NCBI GenBank assembly: GCA_963707875.1
Contig: CAVPRU010000014.1
Coordinates: 310,001-374,000, forward strand
Length of the DNA: 64,000 nucleotides
From: SZUA-320 sp963707875
GTDB lineage: Bacteria > Gemmatimonadota > Gemmatimonadetes > Gemmatimonadales > GWC2-71-9
Reading direction: 5' to 3'
Below, piece by piece: positions 35,797-44,888 of the stretch (position 1 is the first letter of the stretch; each line of letters starts with the position of its first letter). A model generated the notes under the pieces. The model saw only the letters and a program-made list of their open reading frames with translations. It was not told the origin of the DNA and did no database searches. The position numbers were made by a program, and so were the translations under genes.

Positions 35797-36306
35797 TCAG
35801 CCCAGGTCTGCGATAAAGGGAAGATGGCGATATTCCTCGGCATAATCGAGGCCGTATCCCACCAGGAAAGCTGGAGGGGCCGGAAATCCGACGAATCGGA
35901 CCTCTGGCGCCGGCGAGGGCATCAGGTGCTTGTCCAGCAGCGCGCAGACCGCCAGCGACCGCGGCGCCCGGACCTTCAACAGGTCCAGCAGACAGCGCAG
36001 GGTCCGTCCGGTGTCGATGATATCCTCCACCAGGAGCAGGTGGCGGCCTTCGATCTGGATCGCGGGGTCATACAACAGGCGAACGGTCCCACTGGAAGCC
36101 TTGTCTGCCCCGTAACTCGATGCGACCAGAAAATCGACCTGCAGCGGCCGATCAATCGCTCGCACCAGATCCGACAGGAAAATGAAGCTCCCCTTGAGGG
36201 CGCCAACCACGAGAAGGTCTCCATCGGGGTAGGCCTGGGTGATTTCCTCCCCCAGTTCCCGAACCCGCCGGGCAATGGCCTGTTCGTCGAAGATCACCCG
36301 CTCAAT
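35797..36306 (-). CDS. hpt: Hypoxanthine phosphoribosyltransferase (start uncertain)
   Basis: A purine-salvage enzyme forming IMP or GMP from base and PRPP. It has GALKGSFIFLSDLVRAI, the PRPP loop VEDIIDTGRTL and the C-terminal segment VGYGLDYAEEYR. I give an ATT start at 36306, which sits 7 nt after a strong GGAGG. A GTG at 36297 is possible but lies 16 nt from that GGAGG. Upstream in-frame ATGs all fall deep inside tilS. Confidence 0.9.
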   Translation of the reverse strand: MERVIFDEQAIARRVRELGEEITQAYPDGDLLVVGALKGSFIFLSDLVRAIDRPLQVDFLVASSYGADKASSGTVRLLYDPAIQIEGRHLLLVEDIIDTGRTLRCLLDLLKVRAPRSLAVCALLDKHLMPSPAPEVRFVGFPAPPAFLVGYGLDYAEEYRHLPFIADLG

Positions 36307-36334
36307 CGGGATTCCTCCGGTGCGACCCCCTGCT

Positions 36335-37669
36335 CTACCCGCGATCGACGTCAATCCGCATTGCCTCCTGATGCGGCTCCGGCAGGGCCACGCCAGAACG
36401 GCAGACCCCTGGAACCCAGACCACCTCATCCATGGTGGAGACGACCGGCCAACCTGACCGTTCACTTCTCCCGACTCTCGTCTCTTGCAGACACCGGACC
36501 ACCCGCCGATGTCCGGTGGCTCCCACCGGTCGGATCCGATCGCCGGGCTGCCATGGGCGAATCAGGAAACCGCCGTGGGCCAGCCAGGCCGTCCACCCTG
36601 ATCTGACCGTCCTCTCGGGGGCCGACTCCCGGCTCCAGCGCACCCGCCAGGTTCCGAAGCGTGCTTCGCCGGCAGCCCCCTCAAGGGCAACCGGTTCCCA
36701 GGAGGGGTGGGGCCGCACCACCGCCAGCCGATCGAACCGGATCTCCGCCACCCATCCCTGCCCCAACTCGATCCGGGCGCCGCTGGACGAGCCGCAGACC
36801 ATGCGGAAAACCCGGGCCGCCTTTCCGGGCCCGATCGGACGCCCGGTCCGTCGAGCGACCGCGCGGATAAGGGCTTCCGCCAGCCCCGAATCATAGGCCC
36901 GAAGGGGCCCCGAAGCAACGGAAAATCCCCCGGTTTCTCCTCTGAGATCGACCGGAAGGTGCGACAACAGCTGGTCCCAGGCCATCCGATCCGCCGCCGC
37001 GTGGCGCGCCAGCCGCACGACCGATTCCCGCACATCCGGGAGTCGCCGCTCCAGCATCGGGAGCAAATCGCCCCGGATCCAGGACCGAAGGTGCCGCGGC
37101 GCACGATTCGCCGGGTCGGCCCACGGCTCCAGGCCCAGGCCAGCCACGTAGTCCTCGAGTTCCCGACGATGGAAGCTCAGGAGAGGCCGGGCGATCAGTC
37201 CGTTGCGGGAGGCCATGCCGGCGAGACCAGCCGGCCCCGAGCCGCGCAGCATCCGCATCAGCACCGTTTCGACCTGGTCATCCGCCTGGTGGCCGGTGAA
37301 GATCGCCACCGCGCCCAGTCGGTGGGCCGTTTGCCTCAGCCACCGGTAGCGCGCCGTCCGGGCACCGGTTTCTCCGGCGGTAGGCCCGAGCCGGAGCTCG
37401 GTGGTCTCCAACGGGAGCTCGAGCCGCTCGGCCAGGGCTCGCACCCGGCCGGCAACTTGGGCGCTGTCGGGGTCGATCCCGTGGTCCGCGTGGGCCACCA
37501 CCGGCCGAAACGCATGGTGGTCGGTGGTCTCGATGAGGAGGTGAAGCAGGGCAAGCGAATCGACTCCACCCGACACCGCGACGAGCCCGGGGCCGGACGC
37601 GAGCCCGAGTTGGTCGAGGGCCCGGAGGAAGCGAGCCCGGAAGGCGTCAGTCTGTTCGGGAACCCGCAT
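36335..37669 (-). CDS. tilS: tRNA(Ile)-lysidine synthase TilS
   Basis: A 444-residue enzyme that converts C34 of the CAU anticodon of tRNA-Ile to lysidine. It has the N-type ATP pyrophosphatase P-loop AVSGGVDSLALLH, the GHQADDQVETVLMR motif and a C-terminal TilS domain (IRPWQPGDRI). It overlaps nothing; hpt follows after 28 nt and pdxH precedes it by 11 nt. Confidence 0.94.
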   Translation of the reverse strand: MRVPEQTDAFRARFLRALDQLGLASGPGLVAVSGGVDSLALLHLLIETTDHHAFRPVVAHADHGIDPDSAQVAGRVRALAERLELPLETTELRLGPTAGETGARTARYRWLRQTAHRLGAVAIFTGHQADDQVETVLMRMLRGSGPAGLAGMASRNGLIARPLLSFHRRELEDYVAGLGLEPWADPANRAPRHLRSWIRGDLLPMLERRLPDVRESVVRLARHAAADRMAWDQLLSHLPVDLRGETGGFSVASGPLRAYDSGLAEALIRAVARRTGRPIGPGKAARVFRMVCGSSSGARIELGQGWVAEIRFDRLAVVRPHPSWEPVALEGAAGEARFGTWRVRWSRESAPERTVRSGWTAWLAHGGFLIRPWQPGDRIRPVGATGHRRVVRCLQETRVGRSERSGWPVVSTMDEVVWVPGVCRSGVALPEPHQEAMRIDVDRG

Positions 37670-37680
37670 GGCCGAACATC

Positions 37681-38319
37681 TCAGGGGCTCAGTCGGTCAA
37701 TGATCCAGCGACCTTGGTCGCGGCGATAGCGGATCCGGTCGTGGAGTCGGTTCTCCCGCCCCTGCCAGAACTCGAAGCAGTCCGGCCGGAGCAGGTACCC
37801 ACCCCAGTGGGGCGGCAGGGGCACCGGGTCGTCTCCGATCCGGTCCTCCACCGCGCGCAGCGCCGCTTCGAGTTCGGGCCGTCCTCCCGGGAGCACCGCG
37901 CTCTGATGCGAGGCCCAGGCGCCCAGTTGGCTTCCCCGGGGCCGGCTCGCGAAGTAGTTCGCGGAATCCTCGGCTGGAATCCGCTCGACCGGCCCGGTCA
38001 CCCGGATCTGCCGTTCCAGGGCACCCCAGAAGAAGAGCAGGCAGGCGATCGGGTTGGTCGCCAGCTGTTGCGCTTTGGCGCTCCGATAGTCGGTGAAGAA
38101 GACCAGGCCGTTCGGATCCAGAGATTTGAGCAGGACCGTCCGGGCGTCCGGAACCCCATCAGCGCCGACCGTGGCCAGGGTCATGACGTTGAACGCCTCG
38201 GGCATCGCCCGCTGCGCGGCGTCGACCCACTCGGTGCACTGAGTGAACGGGTCGTAGGCGACGGTGTGCTCGTCGAGCACTGCCCTGGTGTACTCCCGGT
38301 GCCTGTCGTCGAGCCTCAT
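37681..38319 (-). CDS. pdxH: Pyridoxamine 5'-phosphate oxidase PdxH
   Basis: A 212-residue FMN enzyme that oxidises PNP/PMP to PLP. It has ARTVLLKSLDPNGLVFFTDYRSAK (substrate and FMN site), RIRVTGPVERI-like strand, FASRPRGSQLGAWAS and the C-terminal RLHDRIRYRR. The ATG at 38319 overlaps the fahA stop as ATGA. The nearby yggS gene also handles PLP. Confidence 0.93.
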   Translation of the reverse strand: MRLDDRHREYTRAVLDEHTVAYDPFTQCTEWVDAAQRAMPEAFNVMTLATVGADGVPDARTVLLKSLDPNGLVFFTDYRSAKAQQLATNPIACLLFFWGALERQIRVTGPVERIPAEDSANYFASRPRGSQLGAWASHQSAVLPGGRPELEAALRAVEDRIGDDPVPLPPHWGGYLLRPDCFEFWQGRENRLHDRIRYRRDQGRWIIDRLSP

Positions 38320-39617
38320 TCCGTCACCCGTCCCCGGCACGGTCCGAATCCCAGCGACCGGGCGCCGTCCCGAGCGCACCGCCCGGTGATCACGACCTCA
38401 TCTCCATCTTCCAGGAAGCGACGGGTTTCCCCCGAGGGCAGGGCGATGGGTTTGGTGCCGCGCCACGTCAGCTCCAGCAGACACCCGCGGGCATCCTCCG
38501 TCGATCCCGAAACGGTGCCACTGGCGAGCAGGTCGCCCGGGCGGAGGTTGCATCCGTTGCTGGCGTGGTGCGCCAGCATCTGGGCCGGCGTCCAGTACAT
38601 GTCGGCAAAACTCGCCCGGCTGAGCCGCATCGGGGGCAGTCCGGCATCCCGCATGGCGAGCGACTGCAACCCGACCTGAAGGTCGAGGCCCAGTCCGCCG
38701 CGTCGCTGGTCCCCGCCATCGAGCAGATAGGGGAGCGGCGATGGGTCGTCGGCCGACCGCACCATGGCTGGAACCCGGAACGGCTCCAGCGCCAGCGAAC
38801 TGACGATCCACGGAGAAATCGTGGTGTGGAAGCTCTTGGACAGGAATGGCCCCAGCGGCTGGTACTCCCACGCCTGGATGTCACGCGCCGACCAGTCGTT
38901 CACCAGGCAGAAGCCGAAGAGCTGGCTGCCGGCCTCGGCAATCGGGATCGGATTGCCCATCGGGTTTCCCGGGCCCACCACAAACCCGACCTCGCACTCG
39001 TAGTCGAGCATCCGGCTCGGGCCAAAGCTCGGAGCCTCGGCACTGGCATCCTTGAGTTGACCCGATGGCCGGTTGACCGGCGTACCGCTCACGACCACGG
39101 ACGATGCGCGCCCGTGATACCCGATCGGGACGTGCCGATAGTTCGGCAGCAACGGGTTGTCGGGCCGGAACATCGATCCCACGTTGGTGGCGTGGTGAAC
39201 CGAGGCGTAGAAATCGGAGTAGTCCCCGATCGACATCGGCAGCAGCAGTTCCACTTCCTCGAGCGCTGGAAGCAGGCTCGCCTCGGGCCGGGCGGCCGGG
39301 CCCTCCCGCAGCAGGCCGCTCAGCGCCAGCCGGAGTGCCCGCCACGAGGGGACCCCCAGCGCGAGCAGCGGATTGAGAATCTCCGCCTGGCACGTCGAGG
39401 TCAGGTCGGTGGAGAGCGACCCCAGGAGCCCCGCCCGGGCCACGCCCCGAAGATCCAGCAGGTGATTTCCGATCGCGACGCCCAGGGCTGGTCGGTCCCC
39501 CGATGCCCGCCGGAACACCCCGTACGGGAGGTTCTGCACCGGGAAGTCCGTCTCGGGCGCATTGGCACCCGGAACCCAGGATTGCAGCCCGGGGTCGTGC
39601 GTCAGGTCAGTGGGCAT
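38316..39617 (-). CDS. fahA: Fumarylacetoacetase
   Basis: A 433-residue hydrolase that splits fumarylacetoacetate into fumarate and acetoacetate, the last step of tyrosine and homogentisate breakdown. It has the N-terminal SH3-like domain and a C-terminal beta-roll with DYSDFYASVHHATNVG, FRPDNPLLPNYRHVPIGYHGR and the acidic DYECEVGFVVG and NDWSARDIQAWEYQPLGPF motifs. It is full length for the family. Other tyrosine-degradation enzymes are not in the window. Confidence 0.95.
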   Translation of the reverse strand: MPTDLTHDPGLQSWVPGANAPETDFPVQNLPYGVFRRASGDRPALGVAIGNHLLDLRGVARAGLLGSLSTDLTSTCQAEILNPLLALGVPSWRALRLALSGLLREGPAARPEASLLPALEEVELLLPMSIGDYSDFYASVHHATNVGSMFRPDNPLLPNYRHVPIGYHGRASSVVVSGTPVNRPSGQLKDASAEAPSFGPSRMLDYECEVGFVVGPGNPMGNPIPIAEAGSQLFGFCLVNDWSARDIQAWEYQPLGPFLSKSFHTTISPWIVSSLALEPFRVPAMVRSADDPSPLPYLLDGGDQRRGGLGLDLQVGLQSLAMRDAGLPPMRLSRASFADMYWTPAQMLAHHASNGCNLRPGDLLASGTVSGSTEDARGCLLELTWRGTKPIALPSGETRRFLEDGDEVVITGRCARDGARSLGFGPCRGRVTE

Positions 39618-40500
39618 TGGTCACGGGAGAGATGGAGAGCAACTCATCGACCGGCTCCCGGAAGGAGCACGATCCGAACCCCTGGAGCCCGCCCCGCCGA
39701 AACTCGGCGAGTTGGTTCCGGTCGAGCAGCAGGTCGCGCCAGCCCAGCACCTCCTGGTCCGCGCGAAACGCGGCGGGATCCTCTTCCAGGAGGACCGGCC
39801 GGACCTTCGCGACCGGGTGGCCGGCCGCCAGCAGGGCCGCGGTCAAGAACACGTTGAGATACCCGTACATCATCCCGCTCGGACCGTCGGGCTGGTAGGT
39901 CAGAGGGTAGCGGCCCCGGACGGGGTGGTGGAGCCCCGCGGTACACTTGAACGGGATGCCCGCCCCGACAACCGCCGTGAGGCCGTTCAGCAGCGCTTCG
40001 CTGGTCGGAAACCCCTCGGCGGTCACCCCACCGGTCCGGAACTTGGCGCCCGCCCGGTGCTCCACCAGGATCGCGATGAACGGTGCGAGATCCTGATCGA
40101 GCGGCAATTCGACGAATCGGTCCCATTCCGGAGGGGCCGCCGCCAGCAGCGCCCGTGCCTCGTCCGGAGTGCCAGCACGCCCCTCCACGCCCGTTACCCG
40201 GGCCAAGGGCGCACCCGCGCCATGCTTGAAGGCCGCAGCAAGCTCGAGGTCGTCCAGCGGAAGGCTCCCCAGAGTCAGGCCCAGCGGCCACGGAGGGGTG
40301 GCATCGAGTTGGGGGAGCAGACCGGCGAGCGGCTGGAGATGTCGAGTGGCAAGCATGAACCGCCCGAGAGCCCAGGCATCCGGACCGGTGCGGTACTCGG
40401 CGTAGGCCCGCGCGGCGGCCTCCAGCGACAGCGCCGTGGGCGGGAACAGGCCGGCATAGTCGATCGTCCCGTGCAGCAGCTGCCGCAGGGTGGCCGTCAT
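39607..40500 (-). CDS. Unknown protein coupled to fumarylacetoacetase
   Basis: A 297-residue soluble protein that I cannot place in a named family. It begins TATLRQLLHGTIDYAGLFPP, and has alternating strand/helix segments including AKFRTGGVTAEGFPT, FKCTAGLHHPVRGRYP and a Gly-rich GLQGFGSCSFREP end. The pattern suggests a TIM-barrel-like enzyme. It overlaps fahA by 11 nt and the dehydrogenase gene by 4 nt, so it is likely to act in the same pathway. Confidence 0.7.
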   Translation of the reverse strand: MTATLRQLLHGTIDYAGLFPPTALSLEAAARAYAEYRTGPDAWALGRFMLATRHLQPLAGLLPQLDATPPWPLGLTLGSLPLDDLELAAAFKHGAGAPLARVTGVEGRAGTPDEARALLAAAPPEWDRFVELPLDQDLAPFIAILVEHRAGAKFRTGGVTAEGFPTSEALLNGLTAVVGAGIPFKCTAGLHHPVRGRYPLTYQPDGPSGMMYGYLNVFLTAALLAAGHPVAKVRPVLLEEDPAAFRADQEVLGWRDLLLDRNQLAEFRRGGLQGFGSCSFREPVDELLSISPVTNAH

Positions 40501-41459
40501 CCCGCCCCGTCTTCCGCGCCGAGCTGATGAGTGGTCTTGGTCCGTTGAATGCGCTCTACCAGGTCGTCTCGCCAGGCCCGGTACTCCTGCGGTTCGACTC
40601 CGCCCTGGGTCGGCCCGACCTGTCGGGCCAGTCGGTCGATCAGTTCCGGCGTGAGTTGGACATCGGTCCCCAGGTCGGCCCAGATCCGCTGATAGACGGC
40701 GGCGTAGCGGGTCAGATGCTCGGGCAGGCCCCCGTCGGCCTTGAGCGCCAGCGCACGCAGGGGACCCTGGGTGGCCCAGTTGAGACCAAGGCCCAGATGG
40801 AGCGCCGCCTCCACGGTTTCGATGTCTGCCACCTCCTCTCGCAACAGGTAGATGGCCTCCCGAAGCACGGCCGCCTCGAGTCGCTCCATCACCAGTCCCG
40901 GCCGGTGCTTCCTGACCGGGAGCGGCTGTTGCCCCACCTGCAACAGGAAGCGAGTGGTGCGACGGACCACCGCCGGGTTGGTCTGCTCGTCCCAGTGCAC
41001 TTCAACCGGCGGGAGCGTGTGCGGATCGTTGAGCGGGTGCGCGATGATGCAGCGGTGGCGGCCGCCGAGTCCGCCGGCCAGTTGATCGAGCCCGAAACTG
41101 GAGGAGCTGGTCGCCAGAATGGTCCCCGGATCGGAGTGGGCGTCGAGGTCCTGAAAGAGCCGCTGTTTCAGCCCCAGGTCTTCCGGGGCACTCTCCTGAA
41201 CATACGCCACGCCGTCGAGGGCTTCCTCGAGGGTGGTGCACCGGGTGACCAGTTCGCGCTGGCTCCGGGCGACCGCCTTGCGGAGACCTTGCCGTTTCCG
41301 GGTCGTCTTGAGATCGGCCTTGAGCCAGGTCCAGGCCCGCTCCTGCTGTTCGGGATCAGGATCCCATGTCCTGGTGGGATAGCCTCCCCGGGTGAACACC
41401 CGGATCCACGAACGGCCGATGGTGCCGGTGCCGATCACGGCGACTGCCCGACGCGGCAT
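40497..41459 (-). CDS. 3-hydroxyacyl-CoA dehydrogenase-family NAD(P) dehydrogenase
   Basis: A 320-residue dehydrogenase with an N-terminal Rossmann motif VIGTGTIG, the mid-chain motif ESAPEDLGLKQRLF, the TSSSSFGL substrate loop and HPLNDPHTLPPVEV, which contains the catalytic His. The layout is close to L-gulonate 3-dehydrogenase/lambda-crystallin and L-carnitine dehydrogenase. The substrate cannot be read from the sequence. Confidence 0.85.
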   Translation of the reverse strand: MPRRAVAVIGTGTIGRSWIRVFTRGGYPTRTWDPDPEQQERAWTWLKADLKTTRKRQGLRKAVARSQRELVTRCTTLEEALDGVAYVQESAPEDLGLKQRLFQDLDAHSDPGTILATSSSSFGLDQLAGGLGGRHRCIIAHPLNDPHTLPPVEVHWDEQTNPAVVRRTTRFLLQVGQQPLPVRKHRPGLVMERLEAAVLREAIYLLREEVADIETVEAALHLGLGLNWATQGPLRALALKADGGLPEHLTRYAAVYQRIWADLGTDVQLTPELIDRLARQVGPTQGGVEPQEYRAWRDDLVERIQRTKTTHQLGAEDGAG

Positions 41460-41462
41460 CTC

Positions 41463-41876
41463 TCAGCCCGCTCCCTCGGTGACCACCGCGTCGGCCTCGA
41501 TCTCCACCAGCATCTCTGGGGCAATCAATCGACTCACCTCCACCATCGAGGTCGCGGGCCGGAGCTCCGCGAAGAACTCTCCGTGGGCCCGACCCACCGC
41601 CTCCCACCGGGAAATGTCGGTCACATACATCCGGGTTCGAACCACGTCGGCCAGCGTGGCCCCGACCTGCTGCAGGGCGCGCTCGATGTTCCGGATCGTC
41701 TGGACGGTCTGGGCATAGGGATCCCCGACGCCGACCACCACCCCGTCACTGTCCGTGGCAGTGGTCCCGGAGACCCACACCATGGGCCCCTGGCGCACTA
41801 CTCGGGAGTAGCCCACGATCGGCTCCCACGGGGTGCCACTCGCGCCGGTGACTCGCGGCCCCGTCATCCCGCTCAT
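41463..41876 (-). CDS. RidA-family protein
   Basis: A 137-residue YjgF/YER057c/UK114 protein with YSRVVRQGPMVWVSG, QTVQTIRNIERALQQVGA and RPATSMVEVSRLI, in which the conserved Arg precedes the Thr/Ser. RidA proteins hydrolyse reactive enamine/imine intermediates made by PLP or flavin amino-acid enzymes. This fits a catabolic cluster with an amine oxidase. It overlaps the M55 gene as ATGA. Confidence 0.88.
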   Translation of the reverse strand: MSGMTGPRVTGASGTPWEPIVGYSRVVRQGPMVWVSGTTATDSDGVVVGVGDPYAQTVQTIRNIERALQQVGATLADVVRTRMYVTDISRWEAVGRAHGEFFAELRPATSMVEVSRLIAPEMLVEIEADAVVTEGAG

Positions 41877-42763
41877 GGGGTCAGGCCGGCGTGGTATCCG
41901 CCGATGAACTCGAGCACTCTCGACGCCTCAACCATGTCGCGGGCGGCAAACGCCACCGTGTGGGCGTCCCGCCGTTCGAAGTAGGGGAGGTAGGACAGGA
42001 TCTCCCCCGGCGTGTAGCTCTTGAAGGTCAGGGTCACCCGGACCGGGGCCCCCGGAGATGTCGGTCGGATGGAGCGCCTCTTCCGCACCCCGGCTTCGAC
42101 CCGCTCCCGGATCAGTTGCTGGCCTGCCGCCGGCGTCAGGGTCCGGGCACTGTGAAAGCTGATGGCCTGTTTGACCACCGCGACCTCGATCCCGGGCATG
42201 ACCGCCGCGAGCTCGGCGGTAGCGGCGTTGTCACCGGAGATGGCCACCACCGGAACTCCGAAGTGACCCGCGATCGCCGCCGCCCACATCGACTCCGACA
42301 CCTGCTGCCCGTTCAGGGTCAGGCCGGCATAGTTGGCGCTCGACATGGTGTGGGCCCGGACCCCGACCGGATTGGTGGTCCCGCTGTGAAACCCGATAAA
42401 CACCACGGCCGCGACGGAGCTGTCCAGCCCCTCCACCATCCCGAGGGGTCGAGGCCAGGAGCGGATGATCCGGACATCGTCGGGGAAGCGATCGATCAGC
42501 AGATTGAGTCCGTTGCCGTGGGAATCGACCACCACGAATTCGGTGGCCCCACCAGCCCGCGCCCCCGCCACGGCAGCCAGGGCCTCGGCCGTCATGAACT
42601 CCCGGAACCGGGCATACTCGAACCCGGACGGGCCGAGCTGGTCCGCGGTCACGACCCCGGTGATCCCCTCCATGTCCACCGCGATCAGCACTTTGACGGG
42701 GCCCTGGCCGCGGAGCGGTGCGACAAGCCCGAAGGTCAGCAGGAGCGCCAGAGACGTCTTCAC
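41873..42763 (-). CDS. Exported M55-family D-aminopeptidase (DppA-like)
   Basis: A 296-residue protein with a signal peptide (residues 1-19, LALLLTFGLVAPL). The M55 zinc-peptidase motifs are VDMEGITGV, VDSHGNG and FIGFHSG, with later ISGDNA. DppA releases D-amino acids from peptides. The GTG start at 42763 overlaps the oxidase stop as GTGA and has GGAGG upstream. It may feed D-amino acids or peptides from cell-wall turnover to the neighbouring enzymes. Confidence 0.87.
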   Translation of the reverse strand: MKTSLALLLTFGLVAPLRGQGPVKVLIAVDMEGITGVVTADQLGPSGFEYARFREFMTAEALAAVAGARAGGATEFVVVDSHGNGLNLLIDRFPDDVRIIRSWPRPLGMVEGLDSSVAAVVFIGFHSGTTNPVGVRAHTMSSANYAGLTLNGQQVSESMWAAAIAGHFGVPVVAISGDNAATAELAAVMPGIEVAVVKQAISFHSARTLTPAAGQQLIRERVEAGVRKRRSIRPTSPGAPVRVTLTFKSYTPGEILSYLPYFERRDAHTVAFAARDMVEASRVLEFIGGYHAGLTP

Positions 42764-43926
42764 CCTTCACCTCCATCAGCCAGCGTTGGAGAACGGCTCG
42801 TCCCGAATCGATCCAGCCGGAACGGCGTCAGGTCGAAACTCGGCGCCTGATCCACGACCAGGTCGGCCAGGATCTCCCCGATGGTCGGGGCGAACTTGAA
42901 TCCGTGTCCCGAGCACGGACTCGCCACGATCACCGATGGGTGGGCCGGATGGCGGTCCAGAACGAAATGCTCATCCGGCGTGTTGCTGTAGAGACAGACC
43001 TTGGCCTGGCGCACCGGGCTGGTCAGATCGGGAACGGCACCGGCCAGGAACCGGAGGATCCCGTCGGCCTCCCGGTCATCCACCTCCCGATTCACCATGT
43101 CAGGGTCCACCACCTGCCCGCCATGATGTTGCGCCACCTTCGGCCCGGTCCCCATATCCGGGAACCCGTAGTATACCGGTCCCTCACCGGTTTCCCAGAG
43201 CCAGATCGGACACCGGTCGGGCGCGAACCGCTCCGGACGCCGTGCCGTCAGCCATAGCATGATCTGGCGGGCCACGGTGAGCGGAACCTGAGCCCCCTCC
43301 TGCAGCTGGCCCATCCAGGCCCCGCTCGCCAGCACCAGCCGGGCGGCGGTGTAGCGCCCCGACCCGGTGGTCACCACGACCTCGTCTGGAGTGGCCTCCC
43401 ATCGCCATAGCGGCTCGTCGTACCGGAGGGCGGCCCCGAAGTGGGCGGCCTGGGACAGGAGGGTCCTGATGCAATCCTCCGGTCGCAGGACCCCGGCACC
43501 GGGATCCCAGACACCGGTCAGCTCGTCGTGGGGTTGCAAGGGAAACCGATCCCGAATCGATGCCGGGTCGAGAACCTCGAAGGGCACCCCGTGGAGTTCG
43601 GCGCTGGCGATCGCCCCGGAGACCAGCGGCCCGTCCCGGGGGCCGACCGACAGGCCCCCGGTCCGGGTGAGCAGCTTCTCGCCGGTCGCCACTTCCAGGG
43701 CGGTCCACAGGTGGTAGGCCCGGCGCACCATCGGCACGTAGAACGGGCTCTCGAAGTACGCCTCGCGGATGATCCGGGTCTCGCCGGTGGAACTCCCCAT
43801 CGCGTGGGGCGGGTGGAACCGGTCGATCCCGAGCACCCGGAGGCCGCGGCGGGACAGTTGCCAGGCGGTGGCGCTGCCCATCGCGCCCAGGCCGGCGACA
43901 ATGACGTCGTAAGTGGGGGTAGCCAT
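42760..43926 (-). CDS. solA: FAD-dependent sarcosine/N-methyl-amino-acid oxidase (SolA/MSOX-like)
   Basis: A 388-residue DAO-family oxidase with the FAD motif VAGLGAMGSATAWQLSRRG, then D35-like acidic end, GSSTGETRIIREAYFE and the C-terminal PCSGHGFKFAP, where the Cys is the site of covalent FAD in monomeric sarcosine oxidase. The substrate would be an N-methyl amino acid. The gene name follows E. coli N-methyltryptophan oxidase and is a family-level guess. Confidence 0.88.
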   Translation of the reverse strand: MATPTYDVIVAGLGAMGSATAWQLSRRGLRVLGIDRFHPPHAMGSSTGETRIIREAYFESPFYVPMVRRAYHLWTALEVATGEKLLTRTGGLSVGPRDGPLVSGAIASAELHGVPFEVLDPASIRDRFPLQPHDELTGVWDPGAGVLRPEDCIRTLLSQAAHFGAALRYDEPLWRWEATPDEVVVTTGSGRYTAARLVLASGAWMGQLQEGAQVPLTVARQIMLWLTARRPERFAPDRCPIWLWETGEGPVYYGFPDMGTGPKVAQHHGGQVVDPDMVNREVDDREADGILRFLAGAVPDLTSPVRQAKVCLYSNTPDEHFVLDRHPAHPSVIVASPCSGHGFKFAPTIGEILADLVVDQAPSFDLTPFRLDRFGTSRSPTLADGGEG

Positions 43927-43929
43927 GAA

Positions 43930-44883
43930 TCAGATGGAAGCTAATGCCCTGCCGATCTGCCGAATGGTGTCCGGGGTGGTCCGGCAGCAGCCTCCGATGA
44001 GCCGTGCCCCGGCCTGGTACCAGGTGACGGGCCATTCGTCCCACCGGTCCTCCGCTCCTCCGTACCAGGCGTGGTCGCTGTACCGCTCGCCACTGTTGGG
44101 ATACGCCACCAGTGGCTTGTCGGTCACGGTACCAAGCCGGCGGAGGAGGGACGCGACGTGCCGGGGTGCCGTGCAGTTGACCCCGATAGCCACCACCTGG
44201 GGCGAGTCGGCGACCGCCCGCGCCACTTTCTCGATCGGCTCGCCGCTCCCGGTGTGCCGGTCGTCGCGACAGCTGAACGACAGCCAGGCAGGGATTGTGG
44301 GGTTCTCCTCCAGCAAGTCGACAATCGCCATGGCCTCCGCCGAGGAGGGCACCGTCTCGATGGCCAGCAGGTCGGGTGCGGTCGTGATGATGAACGCCAA
44401 TCGATCCCGATGCCAGTTCCGGAGTCCGCCGCGGTCGATCGGATAGGCCCCGTGGTATTCCGCCCCGTTGGAGAGGCTGGCGCCGTAGGGCCCGACCGAC
44501 GCCACCACCAGTGGCGACGGTTCCCTGGCGTTCGCTTCCTGGAACCGGGCGACCGCATCCCGGGCCAGCCCGGTGCTCCGGGCAACCATCGCCGTCAGAT
44601 CACCGGGATTCATCCCCGCTCGAACCAGGCCGTCGGCGGAGAGCTGGTAGCTCGCAGTGGTGATCAGGTCGGCCCCCGCTGCGAGGTAGCTGTCGTGGAC
44701 CCGACTGATGGTGCCAGGATCATCCACCAGCATCCGGGCGGACCAGAGGGGATGATTCAGATCGGCGCCGTGCGCTTCCATCTCGGTGGCCAGACCTCCG
44801 TCCAGGAGGAGAAAGCCCCGATGCGCCAGAGCCCGCTCGAAAGCGGGCCCCGCGGCGGTTCCTGTCAAGGGCTCGGACGGCAC
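43930..44883 (-). CDS. mmuM: Homocysteine S-methyltransferase
   Basis: A 317-residue betaine/S-methylmethionine-dependent homocysteine methyltransferase with LDGGLATEMEAHG at the N-terminus and zinc cysteines in GVNCTAP and GGCCRTTPDTI. It would make methionine from homocysteine. The GTG at 44883 lies just after the upstream stop. A methyl donor from the adjacent oxidase or betaine pathway is possible but not shown. Confidence 0.9.
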   Translation of the reverse strand: MPSEPLTGTAAGPAFERALAHRGFLLLDGGLATEMEAHGADLNHPLWSARMLVDDPGTISRVHDSYLAAGADLITTASYQLSADGLVRAGMNPGDLTAMVARSTGLARDAVARFQEANAREPSPLVVASVGPYGASLSNGAEYHGAYPIDRGGLRNWHRDRLAFIITTAPDLLAIETVPSSAEAMAIVDLLEENPTIPAWLSFSCRDDRHTGSGEPIEKVARAVADSPQVVAIGVNCTAPRHVASLLRRLGTVTDKPLVAYPNSGERYSDHAWYGGAEDRWDEWPVTWYQAGARLIGGCCRTTPDTIRQIGRALASI

Positions 44884-44888
44884 CCGAC

